Under the pieces are notes generated by a model that was not told where the DNA came from, did not search any database, and was given only the letters and a program-made list of their open reading frames with translations. 24,862 nt of DNA, from the NCBI GenBank assembly GCA_035551475.1, contig DASZMX010000087.1, positions 1-24,862 of the forward strand, given 5' to 3'. Shown one piece after another: positions 8,462 to 16,002 of this stretch; position 1 is the stretch's first letter, and the number at the start of each line of letters is the position of its first letter. This DNA is from DASZMX01 sp035551475. GTDB taxonomy: Bacteria; Verrucomicrobiota; Verrucomicrobiia; Limisphaerales; Palsa-1400. The position numbers were made by a program, and so were the translations under genes.

Positions 8462-9802
8462 TTAGTACGTCGCGCGGATGCCGACGTAGACCTGATTACG
8501 GACATAACTGCGAGAGCCCAAATCAGAGATCAAGCGGTTGTAATTGTATCCCGCTTCTGTCACTAGGAACGGATTGATGCGATACGACAGATTGATGCCG
8601 GCGACATAGAAGTCGTCCGACGCGCCATCAAACCCGGCGCCGCCGCCCTTGAAGTCTGAGAATTGTGCCTGACCCAAGACGCTGATCGTCAAAGAGCTGA
8701 TCGTGTGGCTAAGAGAGATGTAGGCCGCGGTGGACTCTTCATCAAGCACCGGGGTTGCTCCCACGCCAAAGCCGCCGACCACGTCAGTCGAGTTGTGAAT
8801 ATGTTTCACACCCGCTTGCACGTAGGACTGCGCCATATACTGCCAGGTTAAGCTCGCGTCCACATAGGGCGACACTTCATTCTGGTGAGCCTTGTAGTAA
8901 TCCACATATTCCCCGCCGACACGCAACGTGCCGTTCAAGTTCGGAGTGAAGCTTTGGTCAACTCCCACGAAGCCGAAATAGCTGTCGCTGTTACGAATGT
9001 TGGCGCGGAAACCAGCTTGGCCGGGCGCCGGAAAGATAATGTATTCCGGGCTGGTGTAATCAACGTGCTCATATTGAGCGCCGGTGACGCCCGTGGTTTC
9101 CGGACGGAATTTCCAACGCAGATCACCGATCACCAACTGATCCATGCGATCCAAGGCTGCAGAGCGGCTGGGAATCGGACCGCCGATGCCAGGAACCAAA
9201 TCGTCACCCACCACATCGCCTTCAGTCTGCTGATAGGCCGTGACGGTGTTGACATAACCAAGGTGGAAATCCAGCAGCTTGGTCATGATGCCAAAGAAAT
9301 CAATGTTGCCCGTATTCCGGACGTTGTTGCCGGGAACGCGCAAGGGGCTGGTGACCACACTGGCGTCCAGCACGGTCGGTTCCTGCGCGATGACGAACGA
9401 TTCGCCGATGTTCAGCTTATAACGTTCGCTGAATTGATGGTCCAACTTGGCGTTGAACTGGTGAGTCTGATCTTTCGTGCTGTGATCTTCGTAGTAGCGG
9501 AGGTCATACACGTAGCTGGCCGCAATCAAGGTGTCTTCCACCGAATGATTGAACGAAATGGAAGGAGCCAGCTCCACGCCCCAACTGGCGCGCTTGGAGG
9601 CGGTGGTCGTGGCGCTCGTGGCAAAGTGCCCGGGGAGTGTCAAATAGTTATCATCGTAGAACCCGCGCAAAGACGCCGACAGCGACCAAGGCTTTTGAGT
9701 TTCGATGGCAGACAGCCCTGGAGCATATTGCGCCTGAAGCGTGGAGGCCCCGAGGGCCGCTAAACCGACTGAAGCAAAGATTTTTTTCATAGTCATTTTC
9801 AT
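8462..9802 (-). CDS. Outer-membrane beta-barrel protein of exopolysaccharide module
   Basis: This is a 446-residue exported protein. ATG 9802 was chosen because a GGGGGA element lies about 6 nt upstream and the start gives a signal peptide, MKMTMKKIFA to LQA (cleavage near residue 24). In-frame ATGs at 9796 and 9790 would give the same mature protein. The mature part is rich in alternating polar/hydrophobic strands with many Tyr and Asp residues (SASLRGFYDDNYL near the N-terminus). It ends in QVYVGIRATY, an aromatic-terminated beta-signal as used by the BAM complex. It resembles the beta-barrel porin-2 type proteins encoded in exopolysaccharide loci. It is the first gene of the export block, with its own promoter, and is separated from the kinase by a terminator. 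Its role as the translocation pore is inferred. Confidence 0.8.
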   Translation of the reverse strand: MKMTMKKIFASVGLAALGASTLQAQYAPGLSAIETQKPWSLSASLRGFYDDNYLTLPGHFATSATTTASKRASWGVELAPSISFNHSVEDTLIAASYVYDLRYYEDHSTKDQTHQFNAKLDHQFSERYKLNIGESFVIAQEPTVLDASVVTSPLRVPGNNVRNTGNIDFFGIMTKLLDFHLGYVNTVTAYQQTEGDVVGDDLVPGIGGPIPSRSAALDRMDQLVIGDLRWKFRPETTGVTGAQYEHVDYTSPEYIIFPAPGQAGFRANIRNSDSYFGFVGVDQSFTPNLNGTLRVGGEYVDYYKAHQNEVSPYVDASLTWQYMAQSYVQAGVKHIHNSTDVVGGFGVGATPVLDEESTAAYISLSHTISSLTISVLGQAQFSDFKGGGAGFDGASDDFYVAGINLSYRINPFLVTEAGYNYNRLISDLGSRSYVRNQVYVGIRATY

Positions 9803-9861
9803 GCACTTTCCCCCGATGCGCACAGCATCCCCTTTCGTTTGGAGACCCGCTAACTCCCCGT

Positions 9862-9890
9862 GTTCTAAGGTGTGTCCCACAAATTGTCAA
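9862..9890 (-). promoter_or_regulatory. Sigma70-type promoter for the beta-barrel gene
   Basis: On the minus strand, a perfect -35 box TTGACA (9890-9885) is followed after 17 nt by TAGAAC (9867-9862), which matches the -10 consensus at four of six positions. Transcription would start near 9855, giving a leader of about 50 nt with a good ribosome-binding site before ATG 9802. No other strong candidate lies in this 144-nt gap. Confidence 0.65.
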
Positions 9891-9916
9891 AAGAAAATTT
9901 TAAGAAATTATTGAGC

Positions 9917-9943
9917 AAAAAGAACTTTGCGCAGTCTATGCGC
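9917..9943 (-). terminator. Weak candidate terminator after the GT39 gene
   Basis: Just after the stop of the membrane glycosyltransferase gene, the minus strand has GCGCA-TAGAC-TGCGC (9943-9929), a 5-bp GC-rich stem with a 5-nt loop. It is followed 7 nt later by five U residues. The stem is short and the U-tract is displaced, so termination would be partial at best. Confidence 0.3.
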
Positions 9944-9946
9944 GCC

Positions 9947-11677
9947 CTACCAACGCACGCGGTCGCTGACCAGCATTTGGTCGGGCAAAAATCCCGCCGG
10001 CGCCTTTTTCAGGGGGAATCCACCCGGAACTTCCCCATGCGCCCAGCAATCCCAGAAAAAACGCCCCCAACTATTGGTCGAGCCGCTTAGTTCTGTCAAC
10101 AGTCGGCTGTCCGTGGTGCGCTGCGTCAAATAGACCGCCTGCACCGGCTGGAGCGCGCTGGCGCGATAAAACTCGTCGCTGTCGTTCAGCGTCAACCATA
10201 AGCAAGGCCGCTGCCCGTACCACGCCACCGCCCAGGGAATGTCGCTCATCATCAATTCCTTCTCGGACATGATGTGCGCGGTGGCCTGCACGAATTTTGG
10301 CGCGTAGGGCGAGGTCGGCGGGATTTGCGGCGGAGCCAACGCCGCCAGCGCCAGCGGCAAACACGCCACCACCACAAACAATCCAATCGCCGCGCCGCGC
10401 ACATCCGCGGTCATCAAATTCAACTGGTCGATCAAGGTGCAAAAAAGCCCCGCCCCGTACGCAAACAATAACGGGGCCAATATGACAAGCATATTTTCCG
10501 TGTTGAGGCCCGGCGTTTCCGCGCTCAAAAAGGTCCGTCCCAGCGCCTGCTCCAGCGTAAACACCAGCAGCGCAGCCACCAAAAAATAACGCAGCCGCCG
10601 CAGCGCCGGGTTGCGAAACGGAATCAATAACCCCACCAGGAAAAAGGCGCACAGCCAATTGCCGCCCATGGTGGGCAGCTCCTCGCCCACGATTTTCTGG
10701 AGGTTGCTGAACATCTTTTCCTTGAGGTACGCCGTGCGCATTTGTTTGAAGGCCGCCTCCGGGTTCAGCGAGCGCTCCAGCGTTTCTCCTTGAAAAGGCG
10801 GCGTTTCCTCCACCAACGCATACACGCTCGTCCCGAAAACGCTGCCGCTCAGCATCCGGTTGCGCGCCAGCCACGGCGCCACCACTACCGCAAACGAAAC
10901 AAAAACGATCGCCGCCGTGCGGCCCCGCCCCCGCACCACCGCCCAGCCGCAAAACAACATGGCCGGCACGATCACCCAGCCAAAGGCATAGCGCGTAAGC
11001 GCGCCCAATCCCGCCAGCGCTCCGACCACAATCGCCCAACCCGCCACGCTCGCCGCCGGCATGGTTCGCGCCCGCCCTTCCAGGGCCAGCATGGCGAAAA
11101 TCATCGCCAGAAAAATCACCTCCAAAAATATGGTGGACAAACCCGACAGGCTGAAGCGCCAGAATAATTCCGTGCCGGCAAAAACAATCGCCGCCAGCCA
11201 CGCCACGCGGGAGTCAAATAAACGCCTCGTGATGCGAAACAACAGCACGACAGCCGCGAAGAGGAGCGCCTGGTTGAAAACCGCCAGCCAGCGCTCGGGC
11301 GCGTAGAACCACGGCTGCTTGGCCGTGAACTGAAACGGCAGCGCTTTCATCAACCCGGCCAGAACCACCGGATAGGCCGGCGGATGGGTCAAATCGGGCA
11401 CGCCCTCGCGCAGGGCTTTGTGTGCTGCGCCCGGTTCGGTGCGATCGAGCAAATACAAATCCAGCGGCCGGATCGAATCGGTCACGTAGCCTTTTCCTTG
11501 CGCGAGGTTGCGCGCCAATTGCGCGTTCTCCATCGCTTCCGGGCTGGAAAATCCCTGGTAGGCAAACGTGTCATAAATTGCGGCCACGACCACGAACGCC
11601 AGCCCCGCGGCCAGCCATTTGATGATTTTTGCCCCCGCCCCTTCCTCCAACTTATGAATCCAGTCCTGTAGCGGCAT
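9947..11677 (-). CDS. GT39-type (ArnT/PMT-like) membrane glycosyltransferase
   Basis: This is a 576-residue multi-pass inner-membrane protein resembling the PMT/ArnT (GT39) family, which moves a sugar from a polyprenyl-phosphate donor to a protein or lipid on the periplasmic side. TM1 is at about 20-38. The first periplasmic loop carries acidic residues (SSPEAMENAQLARNLAQGKG, about 44-63), where the family keeps its catalytic Asp/Glu, and the family-typical THPPAYP at 97-103. About ten more hydrophobic helices follow, then a soluble C-terminal part. ATG 11677 shares one base with the stop of the response-regulator gene (TAATG), so translation is probably coupled. The upstream GT2 gene, transcribed divergently, could supply a polyprenol-phosphate sugar donor. 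Acceptor and sugar are unknown. Confidence 0.8.
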   Translation of the reverse strand: MPLQDWIHKLEEGAGAKIIKWLAAGLAFVVVAAIYDTFAYQGFSSPEAMENAQLARNLAQGKGYVTDSIRPLDLYLLDRTEPGAAHKALREGVPDLTHPPAYPVVLAGLMKALPFQFTAKQPWFYAPERWLAVFNQALLFAAVVLLFRITRRLFDSRVAWLAAIVFAGTELFWRFSLSGLSTIFLEVIFLAMIFAMLALEGRARTMPAASVAGWAIVVGALAGLGALTRYAFGWVIVPAMLFCGWAVVRGRGRTAAIVFVSFAVVVAPWLARNRMLSGSVFGTSVYALVEETPPFQGETLERSLNPEAAFKQMRTAYLKEKMFSNLQKIVGEELPTMGGNWLCAFFLVGLLIPFRNPALRRLRYFLVAALLVFTLEQALGRTFLSAETPGLNTENMLVILAPLLFAYGAGLFCTLIDQLNLMTADVRGAAIGLFVVVACLPLALAALAPPQIPPTSPYAPKFVQATAHIMSEKELMMSDIPWAVAWYGQRPCLWLTLNDSDEFYRASALQPVQAVYLTQRTTDSRLLTELSGSTNSWGRFFWDCWAHGEVPGGFPLKKAPAGFLPDQMLVSDRVRW

Positions 11678-13047
11678 TAGAGTCCTTCCAAATGATATTG
11701 ATGCAATTTGCGATGCAACGTGCGCCGGCTCAGGCCCAGCTTTTGCGCCGCCTCGGTGCGATTTCCGTCCGATTCCTTCAAGGCCCGAATGATCAACTGT
11801 TTTTCCGCCTCCGTCACGTCCAACCCTGACCCCGCCGGGGGCGCGACGACCCCGCTCCCTGCGGCTTCCCGCACACTGGCCGGCAAATCCCGCACGCCAA
11901 TGCGGTCGCCGCGACACAGCACCACCGCGTGCTCAATGGCCGTGCGCAACTCCCGCACATTGCCGGGCCAATGGTGATTCATCATGGCTTCGATGGCATC
12001 CGGGGTGAAATCGTTCACCGCTTTGTTGTTTTCCGCCGAAAATTCGCGCAGGAACGCCTGCGCCAGCAAGGGCACATCCCCGCGCCGTTCGCGCAGCGGC
12101 GGCAGGGTGATCTCCACCACGCGCAGCCGGAAAAATAAATCCTCGCGAAACCGGCCTTCCTTCACTTCATGCTCCAAGGCCCGGTTGGTCGCCGCAATGA
12201 GCCGCACGTCCGCGGTCAAAGTCTTGTTCGAGCCCACACGCTCGAAGGTGCGCTCGCCGAGAAACCGCAGCAGCTTCACCTGCAGCGTCGCGTCAATTTC
12301 CCCAATCTCATCCAAAAACAGCGTCCCGCCCTGCGCCTGCTCGAACCGCCCCACCCGCTTCTCGTGCGCGCCCGTGAAGGCGCCGCGCTCATGTCCGAAC
12401 AACTCGCTTTCCAACAGCGCCGGCGACAACGCCGCGCAATGCACCGTCACCATGGGCGCATGGGCGCGCGGACTCAACTGATGAATCGCCTTGGCGATCA
12501 ACTCCTTGCCGGTGCCGCTTTCCCCCAAGAGGAGAATGGTCGCGCGCGTCGGCGCGACCTGCCGGACTACGTCGAACACTTCCGTCATTGGAGCCGATTG
12601 CCCGACGATATTTTCCAGGCCGAACTTGCTCTGCAACTGTTGCCGCAGCGCCACATTTTCGACTTCCAGATTTTGCTGGCGCAACGCGCGATTGATCCGC
12701 ATTTCCAGCTCGTCAATTTGCAGCCGGCCTTTGGCAATGTAATCGTCCGCCCCGCGCTTCATGGCGTCCACCGCCAGCTCCTCCGAGCCATAAGCCGTCA
12801 TAAGAATGCAGATGGGCGGCCGGGGCAATGATTTGGCCCGCGCAATCAGCTTCATGCCGTCTTCCTGCGGCAGGCGAAAATCTGTCAAGAGAACGGCGAA
12901 ATTCTCCTGTTCCAGCAGCGTCAGCGCCGCCTTCGCGTCCTCCGCGATCCACACATCGTAATGGTCCTCCAGCGCCGCGCGCAGCCCGTCGCGCGTCGGT
13001 TTTTCATCATCGACGATCAGCAGCATGGGCTTGTTTTCTGAGGCCAT
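11677..13047 (-). CDS. NtrC-family sigma54-activator response regulator
   Basis: This is a 456-residue transcription activator for sigma54 RNA polymerase. The receiver domain spans about 8-120, with acidic pair Asp13-Asp14, phosphoacceptor Asp56 (LLTDFRLP), Thr84 and Lys106. The AAA+ central domain begins near 147, with Walker A GESGTGKE (175-182), the sigma54-contacting GAFTGA loop (222-227) and Walker B FLDEIGE (244-250). A Fis-type helix-turn-helix is at about 428-449 (NRTEAAQKLGLSRRTLHRKL). All signature elements are intact. The start at MASENKPMLL lies one base after the stop of the histidine-kinase gene (TAA-T-ATG), so the two are a cognate pair. Targets are unknown; the adjacent CTERM-protein and exopolysaccharide genes are plausible, but no clear sigma54 promoter was found here. 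Confidence 0.93.
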   Translation of the reverse strand: MASENKPMLLIVDDEKPTRDGLRAALEDHYDVWIAEDAKAALTLLEQENFAVLLTDFRLPQEDGMKLIARAKSLPRPPICILMTAYGSEELAVDAMKRGADDYIAKGRLQIDELEMRINRALRQQNLEVENVALRQQLQSKFGLENIVGQSAPMTEVFDVVRQVAPTRATILLLGESGTGKELIAKAIHQLSPRAHAPMVTVHCAALSPALLESELFGHERGAFTGAHEKRVGRFEQAQGGTLFLDEIGEIDATLQVKLLRFLGERTFERVGSNKTLTADVRLIAATNRALEHEVKEGRFREDLFFRLRVVEITLPPLRERRGDVPLLAQAFLREFSAENNKAVNDFTPDAIEAMMNHHWPGNVRELRTAIEHAVVLCRGDRIGVRDLPASVREAAGSGVVAPPAGSGLDVTEAEKQLIIRALKESDGNRTEAAQKLGLSRRTLHRKLHQYHLEGL

Positions 13048-13048
13048 A

Positions 13049-14257
13049 TTATTCCTCGGCCTCCGCCTTCCGCTCTTCCAGCAGGCGCGGCTGCCGCTCG
13101 CGCAAGGGCAGCCGAATCCGGAAGGTCGTCCCCTCATCGACGCGGCTTTCGAGTTCAATATGCCCGCCGTGCTGCCGCACAATGCGTTGCACAATCATCA
13201 GGCCCAGGCCGGTCCCCTTTTTTTTCGTCGTGTAAAACGGCTCAAAAATATGATCGATGCGATCCGGCGGAATGCCGCCGCCGGTGTCCGCCACGCTGAT
13301 CCAGACGGAATCTTCCCCCGGCCCCGTCTCCACCGTGAGCGTGCCGCCCTTGGTCATGGCCTGCATCGCATTTTTCACGAGATTGACGAGCGCCTGTTTC
13401 ATTTGATTGCGATCCATCGGGGCGAGCGGCAGGCGTCGCGCCGTTTTTTCGCGCACATGCAGGCCGCGGTTCTCCAATTCCGGCCCGAGCAATTCCAACG
13501 TCTCCCGCGCCACGTCGTTCAGCGAAGCCGGAGATAATTGCGGCGGCGAAGGCCGGATCGCCTGCAAAAATTGCGTCACGATATAATCCAGCCGGGTGAT
13601 TTCGCCCTTGGCGACCTCCAGGTATTTATCGAGCTTTTTGGCGGCGTCCGAGACATCCCCCGCCTCGACGCGCGGCTGGCGCAGCTTCTTGGTCTCGCGC
13701 GACATCAACTGCAAATGGATATGCAGCGCGTTGAGCGGGTTGCCGATTTCATGCGCCACACTGCCCGCGAGCAACGTCAACGAATGCACGCGCTCACTTT
13801 CAATCGCCTCAAATGTTTTTTGCCGCGCTTCGGTCGCATCGTGCAAAATCAACGCCATGCCGGAGCTGCCTTTGGAATCCCCATCGAGCGGAGCGGCGTA
13901 AAGGCGCAAAAAACGCGGCCGCGGATAGGTCACTTCAAACTCGTGATGGGTGGGACGCGCCTCGCCGCTGCCGGTTCGAATCAAAACGCTGTCCCAATCG
14001 AGCTCCGGCAATAATTGACTGACCAGCCGCCCCTCCATTTCCTCGGGCCAGCTGAGAAGCCGGCTGACCGCCTGATTAAAATAGAGGACCTTCCCCTGTT
14101 CATCGACCACCAACACCCCGTCTTCAATGGCGTTAAAGAGGGTTTCGAGAAAATTCCGCTCCCGGGCCAGCCGTTGCACCACGGTCTGCAAACCATGGGT
14201 GTCCAAGCGGCCAATTCGGCCCAAAACCTTGTCCAAAAAGCTGGAACGCGACGCCAT
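13049..14257 (-). CDS. Soluble PAS-domain sensor histidine kinase, NtrB-like
   Basis: This is a 402-residue kinase with no membrane helix, so it is cytosolic. It has a short N-terminal helix, a PAS domain at about 35-145 (FNAIEDGVLVVDEQGKVLYF), and a HisKA domain with phosphoacceptor His169 in GSVAHEIGNPLNALH. The HATPase domain has an N-box (VNLVKNAMQA, 291-300), a G1 box (DTGGGIP, 324-330) and a G2 box (GTGLGL, 348-353). The C-terminus is charged. It should phosphorylate the sigma54 activator encoded one base downstream. ATG 14257 was chosen because it follows the upstream gene by 59 nt and gives a normal N-terminus; an upstream in-frame TTG would overlap the CTERM gene. The signal sensed by the PAS domain is unknown. 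Confidence 0.92.
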   Translation of the reverse strand: MASRSSFLDKVLGRIGRLDTHGLQTVVQRLARERNFLETLFNAIEDGVLVVDEQGKVLYFNQAVSRLLSWPEEMEGRLVSQLLPELDWDSVLIRTGSGEARPTHHEFEVTYPRPRFLRLYAAPLDGDSKGSSGMALILHDATEARQKTFEAIESERVHSLTLLAGSVAHEIGNPLNALHIHLQLMSRETKKLRQPRVEAGDVSDAAKKLDKYLEVAKGEITRLDYIVTQFLQAIRPSPPQLSPASLNDVARETLELLGPELENRGLHVREKTARRLPLAPMDRNQMKQALVNLVKNAMQAMTKGGTLTVETGPGEDSVWISVADTGGGIPPDRIDHIFEPFYTTKKKGTGLGLMIVQRIVRQHGGHIELESRVDEGTTFRIRLPLRERQPRLLEERKAEAEE

Positions 14258-14316
14258 ACCAGCGTCAATTTGACACAGCCCCCGCAAACCTCCAAGGGAA
14301 ATATGACCCGGCTGTT

Positions 14317-15000
14317 TCAGGCCCAATCATCGGGACCGCGCCGCGCCCAAATCAGCCCCACGAAGGCCAATCCTGTCAGCGCAGCAGTGGTGGCATTATC
14401 AGGAACGGTGGTTACCAGGAGATTCTGTCCGGAGTTATGATGGACATCCCACAGCTCGACGATATCCACAGAGAATTTATGGTTATTGGCCGCCAGGAGA
14501 TCGTCGCCCAGTTGGTTGGTCGCATAATCATAAAAGGTGTTGCCGGCTCCGCCGTCCGGGTAGGTGGTTCCGGGCGAGGCGTAACCCTGAAGATCCCACA
14601 GGGCCGCCTGCAATTCCCCCGCCGACTGCGTTCGCCCGTAAGGATCGGTGGCGTCGTAATCGTATCCAGGCAAAATGCCTTGAGAAAAATCGTAATACAG
14701 CAAGGCCGCGCCTTGCGTCAGCACATGGCCGGCGCTGTCGCTTTGCGCAAGATCAAATTCATAGGGCAGACCATAAATAAAAGTGCGGTCCGCCTGCGCC
14801 GAGAAGGTTTGGAATCCGCTCCCCAGGATGGTTGAGGGCACATACCCGCTCAGGAATGAATTCGGCGTGGCCGTGGCCGTCAATTCGCCCGCATCCCCAA
14901 ACGTATAAATGCTGCGCACGGCGCTGAAGGTGTTGGCCTGCGCGCTCAAAATCCCTGCGCTGACTGCGGCCGCTGCGAGAAATGTCTGCCTCATTTTCAT
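14317..15000 (-). CDS. Secreted protein with VPD-type PEP-CTERM-like sorting tail
   Basis: This is a 227-residue exported protein. The signal peptide covers residues 1 to about 22 (MKMRQTFLAAAAVSAGILSA). The middle contains LLYYDFSQGILPGYDY and SAGELQAALWDLQGY, a pattern seen in TED-like (thioester-domain-like) regions of PEP-CTERM proteins, although no catalytic Cys-Gln pair was identified. The C-terminus has the three-part sorting signal: VPDN at 199-202, a hydrophobic stretch at about 204-218 (TTAALTGLAFVGLIW), and Arg220-Arg221. It resembles the VPDSG-CTERM variant of Verrucomicrobiota, which exosortases process at the inner membrane. Six residues (GPDDWA) follow the Arg pair, longer than usual. 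No exosortase is encoded in the window. It heads the run that includes the histidine kinase, 59 nt downstream. Function is unknown. Confidence 0.75.
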   Translation of the reverse strand: MKMRQTFLAAAAVSAGILSAQANTFSAVRSIYTFGDAGELTATATPNSFLSGYVPSTILGSGFQTFSAQADRTFIYGLPYEFDLAQSDSAGHVLTQGAALLYYDFSQGILPGYDYDATDPYGRTQSAGELQAALWDLQGYASPGTTYPDGGAGNTFYDYATNQLGDDLLAANNHKFSVDIVELWDVHHNSGQNLLVTTVPDNATTAALTGLAFVGLIWARRGPDDWA

Positions 15001-15230
15001 GACCGCAAAGTATCGCAGCCCGGGTCGGCCGCCTATCCGGCCTCACCCAAAAACACGCCTCATCGCCGGTCTGAACGGTTTCCTGAGGGGACGGCAGACA
15101 GCCGCCTCAGGTTTCACGACCCTGATGGTTCAGCGCCCGGGCGCGCAATTGCGCCTTGATGTTTTCGTCCAGATTGACTCTTTTGAGAGCAAGGCGGCGC
15201 GAGGAATCGATCTGCCCATGCAGAGCGCCT
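15001..15230. promoter_or_regulatory. Divergent intergenic region between CTERM and GT2 genes
   Basis: These 230 bp must hold the promoters of two oppositely oriented transcription units. No convincing sigma70 hexamer pair and no sigma54 GG-N10-GC element was found by eye on the minus strand upstream of the CTERM gene. The notable feature is a pair of adjacent palindromes at 15133-15154, listed separately. No small coding region is supported. Confidence 0.5.
15133..15154. repeat. Two overlapping perfect 12-bp palindromes
   Basis: GCGCCCGGGCGC (15133-15144) is followed, sharing GC, by GCGCAATTGCGC (15143-15154). Both are perfect dyads with identical GCGC ends. They sit inside the divergent promoter region, 77-98 nt before the GT2 start. 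They could be a repressor or activator site, or a small structured element. Confidence 0.4.
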
Positions 15231-15959
15231 ATGAATAACACGCTGGTCATCGTGCCGACCTATAATGAACGGGAAAACCTTCCCGTGATGGCCGATCGTC
15301 TGGCCCGGCTCCCGGTGGCGGTGGATATGTTGCTGGTGGATGGCAATTCCCAGGATGGCACCGCGCAACTCGCCGATGAGCTCTGCGCGAAATTGCCCTG
15401 GCTCCATGTCTTGCACGAGAAAGGCAAGAACGGCCTGGGCCGCGCGTATTGCGCCGGGTTCGCGTGGGCGCTGCAGCGCGAGTACGAATTCATCATGGAG
15501 ATGGATTGTGATTTGTCGCACAACCCCGATGATATTCCACGCCTATTGGAAGCCGCGCAAAATGCCGACCTAGTGCTGGGCTCCCGTTACTGCGACGGCA
15601 TTCGCGTGATCAACTGGCCGTTGCGCCGATTGTTATTGAGCGTGGGTGCGGCGCGCTATGTGCAAATCATCACGGGGATGCCATTTTCCGACCCGACGGG
15701 CGGCTTCAAGTGTTTTCGGCGAAGGGCCTTACAATCGATCAATCTCGAGGCGATTCGCTCCAATGGTTACAGTTTCCAGATTGAAATGACGCATAAAATC
15801 TGGATGAAAGGCATGCGGGTCGTCGAAGCGCCCATCGTTTTCACGGAAAGGCTGAAAGGCCATTCCAAGATGTCCGGCAACATCGTCCGGGAAGCCTTGG
15901 CGATGGTCTGGCGCCTTTGGATGCAGGCGGGCTTCCGGCGCAAACCGCGAGCGTCCTAA
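15231..15959 (+). CDS. GT2 polyprenol-phosphate mannosyltransferase-like enzyme
   Basis: This is a 242-residue cytosolic or peripheral-membrane glycosyltransferase of the DPM1-like GT2 group, which makes polyprenyl-phosphate sugars from nucleotide sugars. Visible motifs are IVPTYNERENLP (7-18), LLVDGNSQDGT (34-44), the metal-binding MDCDLSHNP (Asp92 and Asp94), GSRYCDG (117-123), and DPTGGFKCFRR (154-164). The length matches the short type without a GtrA membrane domain. ATG 15231 was chosen because the protein then begins MNNTLVIVPTYNE, as the family does. The preceding in-frame sequence is Arg-rich and not family-like. The product could feed the GT39 enzyme encoded on the other strand. The donor is probably GDP-mannose, but another sugar is possible. 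Confidence 0.88.
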   Translation: MNNTLVIVPTYNERENLPVMADRLARLPVAVDMLLVDGNSQDGTAQLADELCAKLPWLHVLHEKGKNGLGRAYCAGFAWALQREYEFIMEMDCDLSHNPDDIPRLLEAAQNADLVLGSRYCDGIRVINWPLRRLLLSVGAARYVQIITGMPFSDPTGGFKCFRRRALQSINLEAIRSNGYSFQIEMTHKIWMKGMRVVEAPIVFTERLKGHSKMSGNIVREALAMVWRLWMQAGFRRKPRAS

Positions 15960-16002
15960 CCGGTCGTGTGCTAATATGCTGCGTCGTTAATCGCCAACCC
16001 CG

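Noticed and set aside
8885..9763. A 292-codon plus-strand frame opposite the beta-barrel gene
   Set aside because: The minus-strand product has a signal peptide, promoter, ribosome-binding site and beta-signal; the plus-strand frame has none of these.
15001..15120. Sigma54 promoter upstream of the CTERM-protein gene
   Set aside because: The minus strand was scanned for GG-N10-GC with a TGGC/TTGC context. The nearest candidate, GGCTGCGATACTTTGC, has the wrong spacing and lies too close to the ATG.
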